Source: Alphaproteobacteria bacterium (GTDB lineage Bacteria; Pseudomonadota; Alphaproteobacteria; Rhodospirillales; Magnetospirillaceae). Taken from it: a stretch of 5,103 nucleotides of DNA. Each line of letters starts with the position of its first letter. The stretch's first letter is position 1. Shown here one piece after another: positions 1 to 5,103 of this stretch. The notes under the pieces were generated by a model that worked only from the letters and a program-made list of their open reading frames with translations, did no database searches and had not been told where the DNA came from. The stretch is taken from NCBI GenBank assembly GCA_015232485.1, contig JADFZP010000088.1, forward strand, positions 4,501-9,603, in the 5' to 3' direction. The position numbers were made by a program, and so were the translations under genes.

Positions 1-1347
1 GGCGGCGGCGACCGCCTCGTTGCGCACCGGGCCGAGGAAGGCGCGGCGATAGAAGCCCAGGAAATAGCCGGCGCCGATGATCACGCCGCCCAGCGCGGCG
101 AAGCCGGCGCCGGTGTGGGCCTTCAGGGCGCTGAGCAGGATAAGGTGCTCGGCGGCGAAGCCCGAGGTGGCCGGCACGCCCATCCCCGCCAGTCCGAGCA
201 GCAGGAAGAAGGTGGCGGCCAGCGGCATGGCGCGCGCCAATCCACCCAGGCTGGCCAGATCGGTCGAGCCGAAACGATGTTGCAGGAAACCCGCCATCAG
301 GAAGAGTCCGCCCGCCACCACGGTGAAGTTCAGCAGTTGGAAGACCGCGCCTTGCAGCCCCTGCATGTCGAACGAGGCGATTCCCAGCACCACCAGCCCG
401 ACATGGCTGACGCTGGAATAGGCCAGCATGCGCCGCAGGTTGGTCTGCACCAGGGCGCCCAGCGCGCCGTAGACGATGCCCACCGCGCCCAGCCCGGCCA
501 GCAGCCAATGGAAGTCCTGCGCCGCCACCGGCGCCAGCGGCACCACGAAGCGGATGATGCCATAGGCGCCCAGCTTGATGCCGGTCATCACCGCCGCCAC
601 CGCGGCCGGTCCCTCCATCGCCAGGGTCGGCAACCAGGTATGCAGCGGAAACACCGGCGTCTTGACCGCGAAGCCCAGCAGCAGCAGCGCGAACACCGGA
701 TATTGCAGCGCCGCCGGCAGCGGGTGCGCCAGCAGGGTCTCCAGATCGAACACCAGACCGCCCGGCGGCGACGTCGCCGCTTGATCGAAGGCGATCAGCA
801 CGAAGCCGAACAACAGCGGCACTCCACCACCCAGCATCAGCAGCGTGTATTTCGACGCGGCATGGCGCCGGTTGGGGCCGATGCCCCATAGCCCGACCAG
901 GAAATAGATCGGAATCAGGGTCAGTTCCCAGAACAGGAAGAACAGCACCGTGTCGAGGGCGCAGAAGATGCCCAGCGTCACGCCCTCGAGCATCAAGAGC
1001 AGCGCGAAATGCAGCCGGCACATCACCCGCACGCTGTTCCACCCGGCCGCCACCACGCCCAGGAACAGCAACGCGGTGAGCGGAAGGAACAGCACCGACA
1101 GGCCGTCGACGCCCAGCTTCCAGTGGACATTGAGCGCCGGAATCCAGGCCGCCCGCTCGACCATCTGGAAACCGCCCTGGCTTCGGTCGAACAGGGTGAC
1201 CACGACCAGCGCCAGCGCCACCTCGATCAGCGCGGCGGCCAGCGCGACGACCCGCGCCCACCGTTGATCGGGAACCAGGCCGAGCAGCGCCGCCGCCGCC
1301 AGCGGCCAGCCGACCAGCAGGCCAAGCAAGGGGAAGCCTTCGGTCAT
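1..1347 (-). CDS. NuoM-like proton-pumping membrane subunit, 3' end cut by the window
   Basis: The first 449 residues of a NuoM-family antiporter-like subunit, in frame and open through position 1. NuoM is usually about 500 residues, so roughly 50-60 are missing. It carries the typical NuoM signature set: GVDGLSVLFLPLTALL (79-94), the TM5 motif FFLFWELTLIPIYFLVGLWG with Glu141, TM7 FAVKTPVFPLHTWLP with Lys229, TM8 MTGIKLGAYGIIRF with Lys258, QTNLRRMLAYSSVSHVG with His315, and TM12 GVPATSGFAAEHLIL with Glu400. All four residues central to proton transfer in E. coli NuoM (Glu144, Lys234, Lys265, Glu407) are therefore present. The His usually found at the start of TM11 (HG motif) is Phe341. The ATG at 1347 overlaps the preceding stop by ATGA. 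This gene looks like the competent proton-translocating member of the cluster. It could be called nuoM by homology, but its linkage to dabA argues that it is not the respiratory complex I copy. Confidence 0.92.
   Translation of the reverse strand, partial: MTEGFPLLGLLVGWPLAAAALLGLVPDQRWARVVALAAALIEVALALVVVTLFDRSQGGFQMVERAAWIPALNVHWKLGVDGLSVLFLPLTALLFLGVVAAGWNSVRVMCRLHFALLLMLEGVTLGIFCALDTVLFFLFWELTLIPIYFLVGLWGIGPNRRHAASKYTLLMLGGGVPLLFGFVLIAFDQAATSPPGGLVFDLETLLAHPLPAALQYPVFALLLLGFAVKTPVFPLHTWLPTLAMEGPAAVAAVMTGIKLGAYGIIRFVVPLAPVAAQDFHWLLAGLGAVGIVYGALGALVQTNLRRMLAYSSVSHVGLVVLGIASFDMQGLQGAVFQLLNFTVVAGGLFLMAGFLQHRFGSTDLASLGGLARAMPLAATFFLLLGLAGMGVPATSGFAAEHLILLSALKAHTGAGFAALGGVIIGAGYFLGFYRRAFLGPVRNEAVAAA
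1344..1347 (-). promoter_or_regulatory. ATGA stop/start overlap between the two NuoM-like genes
   Basis: The TGA ending the divergent NuoM-like protein (1346-1344) overlaps the ATG of the last gene (1347-1345). A run of six G on the minus strand (1361-1356), eight bases before the ATG, may give weak ribosome binding. Translational coupling is likely. Confidence 0.7.
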
Positions 1348-2879
1348 TCGCCGTGCCCCCCGATCAGGTGTTCGTAGCGGGCGCCCAGCGACTGCGTGCT
1401 GGTCTCGACCAGCTTGAGCCAGGGCTCGGAGAAGAACCCGGCGCTGAGCTGAACGATGATCAGGCTGGAGGCCAGCACCGCCTCGAGCCGGGTGGCGCGC
1501 GGCAGCACCTTTTTCCGCCCCGTCTCGGGCGGCGACGCCCGCAGGAAGGCGCGCTCGAAGGCCCACAGCAGGAATCCGGCCGCCGCCACGTTGCCCAAGG
1601 CGGCGGCGATGGTGACCAGCGCGCCGAAGCGTTGGATGGCCGATTCCAGCATCAGATGCGCGGCGTCGAAGCCCGGCGTTCCGGGCATGCCGACAATCGC
1701 CAGACCGGCCACCAGGAAGGCGATGGCGATCAGCGGCACGCGGTCCCACAGTCCGCCCAGCTTGGCCAGCATCACGGTGCCGGTGCGCTGAAAGACCAGC
1801 CCGGTCATCAGCAGCAGGCCGGCCGCCGCAAGGCCGAAATTGACCGCCAGGATGGCGCTGCCCTGGAACGCCTGACCGGTCAGGCTGAACAGGCCGATCA
1901 CCAGCACGCTGGTATGGCTGACCACCGCATAGGCGAGCAGCCGCCGCAGATTCTTCTGCATCAGGGCGAGCAGCGCGGCATAGAAGATGCCCGCCGCCGC
2001 GAAGGCCACGGCGTAGCCATGCCATTGCCACACCGCCTCGGGCAGCAGCGGGAAGACGAAACGCAGCAGCCCGTAGACGCCCGTCTTGAGACCCAGCAGG
2101 AAGACCAGCGCGGTGGCCAGGGTGCCGTGCTCGGCGGTGACCGGCAGCCAGCCATGCAAGGGGAACAGCGGGATGCGGATCGCCAGCCCGTAGAACAGCA
2201 GGTAGAAGATCGCCGACTGGAAGACCTCGGGCACCGGATTGGTGGCCAGATCGACCGCGTCGAAGGTCCATTGGCCGCCGGTGGCGTCGGCGTGCTGCCA
2301 ACCCATCATCGACAGCCCGCCCAGCAGCAGCAGCAGCCCGACGCCCATGAACTGGTAAAAACGGGTGACCACCGACTCGCCCTCGGGCGAGGTCGACCAG
2401 TTGCGCAGCAATTCACCCGCCAGCCAGACTTGCGCGGCCGACAGCAGCGTGAACCACAACATGTCGACCGAGCAGAACTGGCTGGTCACCGCCGATTGGC
2501 TGGCCAGCACCACGGCGAAGTAGCGCCATTGCGGATCGAAGCGGCGGATCAGTCCGTACAACACCACCATCAACGATATGAACGCCGTCAGCAGCAGAAA
2601 CAGCACGGTGAGGCCATCCGCTCCGGCGTGATAGCCGACCGGCCCGAACAGGACCGCCCGCTCGACCAATTGCAGGCCGGGGCGGCCCGCGTCGAACACC
2701 CGATAAAGGTGCCAGGACAACAGCACTTCGGCCAGCGCGGCGCCCAGGGCCACTCCGTGGACCAACCGCTCCCGTCGCAAGAAGACCAGCAGCAGCGCCG
2801 CCACGGCCGGCAGAAGCTGCAACAGCGCCAGAAGGGGAACGGGCGATTGGCTGGCCCAGGGAAGCTCGGCTACGGACAT
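1344..2879 (-). CDS. Divergent NuoM-family membrane subunit lacking key proton-path residues
   Basis: A 511-residue multi-pass membrane protein of the NuoM/NuoN/MrpD family. NuoM-like landmarks are GADGLTVLFLLLT (86-98), PLFPLHGWLP (237-246), GLKTGVYGLLRF (263-274), QKNLRRLLAYAVVSH (308-322) and GMPGTPGF (397-404). Against the NuoM-like gene next door it has lost functional residues: the TM5 'WEL' Glu is Ala148, the TM7 Lys is Arg235, the TM11-start His is Phe348, and the TM12 Glu is Ala407. The TM8 Lys265 is kept. It is therefore probably a structural or modified subunit that does not pump in the usual way; this is inference. The same frame stays open to an ATG at 3461, but that stretch overlaps 580 bases of the NuoL-like gene and reads as Arg/Gly/Ala-rich low-complexity sequence. 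I chose ATG 2879, which gives a hydrophobic N-terminus and sits 2 bases after the upstream stop. The protein ends in a hydrophilic tail, and its stop overlaps the next start. Confidence 0.9.
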   Translation of the reverse strand: MSVAELPWASQSPVPLLALLQLLPAVAALLLVFLRRERLVHGVALGAALAEVLLSWHLYRVFDAGRPGLQLVERAVLFGPVGYHAGADGLTVLFLLLTAFISLMVVLYGLIRRFDPQWRYFAVVLASQSAVTSQFCSVDMLWFTLLSAAQVWLAGELLRNWSTSPEGESVVTRFYQFMGVGLLLLLGGLSMMGWQHADATGGQWTFDAVDLATNPVPEVFQSAIFYLLFYGLAIRIPLFPLHGWLPVTAEHGTLATALVFLLGLKTGVYGLLRFVFPLLPEAVWQWHGYAVAFAAAGIFYAALLALMQKNLRRLLAYAVVSHTSVLVIGLFSLTGQAFQGSAILAVNFGLAAAGLLLMTGLVFQRTGTVMLAKLGGLWDRVPLIAIAFLVAGLAIVGMPGTPGFDAAHLMLESAIQRFGALVTIAAALGNVAAAGFLLWAFERAFLRASPPETGRKKVLPRATRLEAVLASSLIIVQLSAGFFSEPWLKLVETSTQSLGARYEHLIGGHGE

Positions 2880-2894
2880 CTCTACAGGATCACC
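2879..2894 (-). promoter_or_regulatory. Start region of the divergent NuoM-like gene, with SD-like GGTGATCC
   Basis: The NuoL-like stop TAG (2884-2882) is followed by AG and then the ATG at 2879. Seven bases before the ATG, inside the last codons of the upstream gene, the minus strand reads GGTGATCC (2894-2887). This is complementary to the GGATCACC near the 3' end of bacterial 16S rRNA, next to the usual CCTCC core. It supports ATG 2879 over the far upstream alternative. Whether it acts as a ribosome binding site is inference. Confidence 0.45.
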
Positions 2895-4441
2895 ACGAAA
2901 GTAAGGACGATCAGCAGCACCAGATAGCGCGGCTGCGAGGCCAGTCGGTCGAGGGTGACGACGTGGCCGCCGATATGGCGCAAGACGCGCAGCAAGCCCT
3001 CGCCGCCGCTTTGCAGGACCAGGCGCTCCTCGAACCATTGCAGGGCGGTCGCCGTCCATTGCAGGGCGCGGCCGGGCATGCCGCGCCCGCGCGACACGCC
3101 ATGATCGCGTTCGGGACGGGCGCCCCTCCGGCGCTCCTCCCACTCGGCCAAGGACTGCACGGCGCCCACCGAATCGGGCAGGCCGACCGCGCGGTCGACG
3201 ACCCGCTCGTCGAAGCGCTGCACGTCGCCGCCCAGCTTCTCGGTCGGTCGGGTCAGCAGGGCGTCGGACGCCGCGTCCAACCAGAAGCGTTGCAGCGCCG
3301 CCGTATAAAGGAACCGCCGCTCCGCCAACCAAGCCGGGACCGGGCGCGCAGGCCCCTCGGCCATGTGCATGTAGGACGGCGCGTTGAGGAATTGCCAGAC
3401 GCGCCAAGCGGTGTGCGCCGCCATGTGCCACGCCGCCAGCTCGAACCAGCCCAGCCCGCATTCCAGGACCATCAACCCGACCTGCGCCTGCACCGAGAAG
3501 ATCAGCGCGCTTTTGACGTCGGTTTGCACCAGCCCGACCAGAACGCCGTAAAGCGCGGTGGCCAACCCGATCACCGCCAGCATGACCATCAAGGCGGGAG
3601 CCTGCGCCAGCAGCGGTTCAAGGCGGATCAGCAGATACACGCCGGCATGCACCATCAGCGAGCCGTAGAACACCGCGCTCGACGGGGTCGGCCCCTCAAG
3701 CGCGCGAGACAGCCACGCGGCGAAGGGAAGCTGCGCCGATTTGGCCAGCGCCGCCAACAGGAAGCCACCCGCCACCAAGCCGGCGCCCAGCGTCTCCAAC
3801 CGATGCGCGCCGCCTAAGATGTCGGGCCACTCGATGCCGCCCAGCCACAGGAAGGACAGCGCGATGCCGGTGACGAACCCGGCGTCGCCGAAGCGGTTGG
3901 TGACGAAGGCGCGGTTGGCGTTGCCGGTCGCGGTCGGCCGGTCCCAGTTGTAGCCGATCAACAGGAACGAGGCGAGACCCGCCAGTTCCCAGCCGACGAA
4001 GGCGAGCACCGCGTTGCCCGCCGTGACGATCAGCAGCATCGCGCCCGAGAACAGCGACAGCACCGCGAAGAACCGCTGGAATCCCGCCTCGCGATGCATG
4101 TAGGTGACCGAAAACCGGGTCACCAGCAGCGCCACGAAGGCGACCAGCGTGCCCATCGACAGTCCCAGCGGGTCGAGCGTGAAACTGACCATCACCCGGT
4201 AGGCGCCGCTCTCCAACCAGGGGAACAGCGCCACCTGCCCCGGCGCGCCATGCGCCAAGGCCAGCCCGTCGAGGCCGAGCATCAGCATCAGCGACAAGGC
4301 CACCGCCCCCTGGGCGACCACCCCCGTCTTGCGCTCGCCCGCCTCGCCGACATTGCGCCCCGAGATCCGCCCGATGCCGATCCACGCGGCGGCCAGCCAC
4401 GGAATCAGGGGAACGAGGCCGATCAACGGGTGGATGGTCAT
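2882..4441 (-). CDS. Compact NuoL/DabB-like proton-conducting membrane subunit
   Basis: A 519-residue protein of the NuoL/NdhF/MrpA/DabB family, the likely membrane partner of the DabA protein upstream. Family motifs are clear: WELAGLASFLLIGYNWDRP (151-169, TM5 Glu152), NRFGDAGF (182-189, Asp186), AKSAQLPFAAWL (233-244, TM7 Lys234), EGPTPSSA (249-256), TDVK (307-310, Lys310), and the TM11 His339/His343 pair. Three things are odd. The TM8 'ALIHA' His position is Tyr259. The TM11 Lys that follows the His pair is Arg347. After residue about 358 the TM12-14 region, with its GF-SKDEIL motif, is missing. The chain goes directly to a NuoL C-terminal-like stretch (FWLDAASDALLTRP, then RFDERVVDRAVGLP, 386-422), a charged 430-460 segment, and one final TM (about 506-519). 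Canonical NuoL is about 600 residues or more. The ATG at 4441 overlaps the dabA stop, and there is no better start nearby. DabB is the likeliest role, but the lengths and substitutions argue for a distinct subfamily, so I give no symbol. Confidence 0.9.
   Translation of the reverse strand: MTIHPLIGLVPLIPWLAAAWIGIGRISGRNVGEAGERKTGVVAQGAVALSLMLMLGLDGLALAHGAPGQVALFPWLESGAYRVMVSFTLDPLGLSMGTLVAFVALLVTRFSVTYMHREAGFQRFFAVLSLFSGAMLLIVTAGNAVLAFVGWELAGLASFLLIGYNWDRPTATGNANRAFVTNRFGDAGFVTGIALSFLWLGGIEWPDILGGAHRLETLGAGLVAGGFLLAALAKSAQLPFAAWLSRALEGPTPSSAVFYGSLMVHAGVYLLIRLEPLLAQAPALMVMLAVIGLATALYGVLVGLVQTDVKSALIFSVQAQVGLMVLECGLGWFELAAWHMAAHTAWRVWQFLNAPSYMHMAEGPARPVPAWLAERRFLYTAALQRFWLDAASDALLTRPTEKLGGDVQRFDERVVDRAVGLPDSVGAVQSLAEWEERRRGARPERDHGVSRGRGMPGRALQWTATALQWFEERLVLQSGGEGLLRVLRHIGGHVVTLDRLASQPRYLVLLIVLTFVVIL
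3035..3068. repeat. 13-bp direct repeat with a 21-base period inside the NuoL-like gene
   Basis: CCATTGCAGGGCG occurs at 3035-3047 and again at 3056-3068. The period is 21 bases, exactly seven codons, so it keeps frame. On the coding strand it gives ALQW twice (residues 459-462 and 466-469) in the C-terminal linker before the last membrane helix. It looks like a small in-frame tandem duplication; the bases between the copies have diverged. Confidence 0.7.
4438..4441 (-). promoter_or_regulatory. ATGA stop/start overlap, dabA to NuoL-like gene
   Basis: The TGA of the DabA-like frame (4440-4438) and the ATG of the NuoL-like frame (4441-4439) share bases. The upstream bases on the minus strand (GTTTTGGTGCGGGTGTCGCC) hold no strong Shine-Dalgarno, so re-initiation by terminating ribosomes is the likely way the second gene is translated. 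This fits the two products being partners at a fixed ratio. Confidence 0.75.
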
Positions 4442-5103
4442 GGCGACACCCGCACCAAAACCGGCGGCAGCGGACCGAGATGGCCGGCGTACCAGTCGGC
4501 CGAGCGCGCCACCATTGGCAGCGGCGGAACGTCCTCGCGCCAGGGTTGCCAGCCGACGCCGGGACGGAACAGGGCCAGCGCGCCGGTGTCGGGGTCTTTG
4601 GCCGCCAAGTGAATCCAGGCGCCGCCGACCAGTTCCCGCAGCGCCGGCTGGCGCAGATAGATGCGGGTCAGCACCTCGGTGGTCTGTTCGACGACCACCA
4701 GAAGGCGCATCGCCTCGTGGATTTCGATCATCTGCCGCGGCAGGCCGGTGCGGAGGTCCGAGGCCGCGCCCTCCATCACGCCGAAGAAGCCCGCGACGTT
4801 GTGGGTGACCTTGCTGCCGCAGCCGAAGCGCTCGTTGTTCACCGTCGAGAAATAGTATTCCAGGCTGATGCCCGCGCCGACCGGGCCGGCGGCCAGCAGG
4901 ATGGCCTCGGCGATCAGGCCCTCGCGGTCCTGGGTGGGGTCGTAGGAGATCAAAAACACCCGACGATCGAGAAAGGCGCCCCGGCTGACCGAGCGGCGGC
5001 CGATCACGGCGGCGGCGTTGGTGGCGTGGCCGAGTTCCGGCCGCGCCTGCGAGAAGTCGCGCCCGCGCGCCGCCACATGGGCCAACGCCTCGGCCGGCGA
5101 AAG
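4438..5103 (-). CDS. dabA: DabA-family inorganic carbon accumulation protein (DUF2309/UPF0753), C-terminal part
   Basis: This is the last 221 residues of a DUF2309 (UPF0753, PF10070) protein; the frame is open through the right edge. Family DabA proteins are about 800-1100 residues, so most of the protein, including the beta-carbonic-anhydrase-like zinc site known from DabA, lies outside. Family hallmarks seen, numbered from the window edge: RPELGHATNAAAVIGRR (21-37), SYDPTQD (53-59), AGPVGAGISLEYYFSTVNNERFG (72-94), HNVAGFFGVMEGAASDLRTGLP (101-122) and QMIEIHE (124-130). No membrane segment is visible, in line with a peripheral cytoplasmic subunit. Characterised DabA works with the NuoL-like DabB to convert CO2 to bicarbonate in an energy-dependent, effectively one-way manner. 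Here it is followed directly by a NuoL-like gene with a 4-base ATGA overlap, which supports the assignment. A TTG at 5085 could be read as a start, but the frame and the homology continue upstream, so I treat the gene as 5'-partial. The family call is firm; transport activity is inferred. Confidence 0.9.
   Translation of the reverse strand, partial: LSPAEALAHVAARGRDFSQARPELGHATNAAAVIGRRSVSRGAFLDRRVFLISYDPTQDREGLIAEAILLAAGPVGAGISLEYYFSTVNNERFGCGSKVTHNVAGFFGVMEGAASDLRTGLPRQMIEIHEAMRLLVVVEQTTEVLTRIYLRQPALRELVGGAWIHLAAKDPDTGALALFRPGVGWQPWREDVPPLPMVARSADWYAGHLGPLPPVLVRVSP

Noticed and set aside
115..891. Plus-strand open frame of 258 codons, plus a shorter overlapping one at 77-421
   Set aside because: Both lie antisense to the NuoM-like gene, whose minus-strand translation has every family motif; the plus-strand products are Gln/Arg-rich shadows.
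1356..1361. Run of six C as a possible phase-variation tract
   Set aside because: It is too short to be a convincing slippage tract in a GC-rich genome; a weak ribosome-binding role is simpler.
2319..2340. CAG-rich run resembling a trinucleotide microsatellite
   Set aside because: It encodes consecutive CTG leucines of a membrane helix (residues 182-186 of the divergent NuoM-like protein), and similar short runs occur wherever Leu-rich helices are coded here.
1353..2927. Long plus-strand open frame (524 codons) opposite the divergent NuoM-like gene
   Set aside because: Its translation is Gln/Arg/His/Gly-rich with no domain, typical of the antisense of Leu/Ala-rich GC-rich membrane genes. 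The minus strand carries clear NuoM-family motifs over the same bases.
2882..3461. 194-codon N-terminal extension of the divergent NuoM-like gene to an ATG at 3461
   Set aside because: It lies inside the NuoL-like gene in another frame, is Arg/Gly/Ala-rich with no membrane character, and the family homology begins only after the ATG at 2879.
2963..3817. Plus-strand open frame of 284 codons opposite the NuoL-like gene
   Set aside because: Low-complexity Arg/Gln/His composition, no recognisable family, and fully covered by a well-supported gene on the other strand.
3696..4400. Minus-strand 234-codon frame within the NuoL-like gene
   Set aside because: It is an alternative frame of the same strand with Arg/Gly/Ala-rich sequence; the true frame holds the NuoL motifs.
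4094..4808. Plus-strand open frames over the NuoL-like 5' end and the DabA 3' end
   Set aside because: They are out of register with strongly conserved NuoL and DUF2309 motifs on the minus strand, and their composition is that of antisense frames.
1..5103. Ordinary respiratory complex I nuo operon
   Set aside because: The NuoL-like gene is preceded directly by a DUF2309 gene and not by nuoK. The NuoL-like protein is truncated, and two NuoM-like genes follow it with one lacking key residues. The flanks are unseen, so a hybrid cluster is not fully excluded.

Overview
The window is a GC-rich (about two thirds G+C by eye), gap-free stretch of one minus-strand operon. It holds four genes that run from the right edge to the left edge. 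The style suggests a GC-rich proteobacterium, possibly an autotroph or CO2-requiring organism, but nothing in the sequence fixes the genus.

Layout in transcription order (right to left): (1) 5103-4438, the C-terminal 221 residues of a DUF2309/UPF0753 (DabA) protein, whose start and zinc-site half lie outside the window. (2) 4441-2882, a compact 519-residue NuoL/DabB-family proton-conducting subunit. (3) 2879-1344, a 511-residue divergent NuoM-family subunit. (4) 1347-1, a near-canonical NuoM-family subunit, open at the left edge after 449 residues. Genes 1/2 and 3/4 overlap by ATGA, and genes 2/3 are separated by 2 bases, so the four are almost certainly cotranscribed and translationally coupled.

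Working together: DabA with a NuoL-like DabB is a known energy-coupled inorganic-carbon accumulation system (DAB). Here the DabA protein is joined to three Mrp/complex I-type antiporter-like subunits instead of one. The combination recalls the cyanobacterial CO2-hydrating NDH-1MS module (CupA with NdhD3 and NdhF3). I infer a membrane complex that couples ion movement to CO2 hydration and bicarbonate accumulation. Transport activity is not demonstrated by sequence.

The most interesting signal is an uneven distribution of the proton-path residues. The last gene keeps the NuoM Glu/Lys/Lys/Glu set. The middle NuoM-like gene has lost both glutamates and has Arg for the TM7 lysine. The NuoL-like protein keeps the first half-channel but lacks the region of TM12-14 and has Arg for the TM11 lysine. 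No RNA genes, mobile elements, CRISPR arrays, promoters or terminators were seen, and no intergenic space is available for them.
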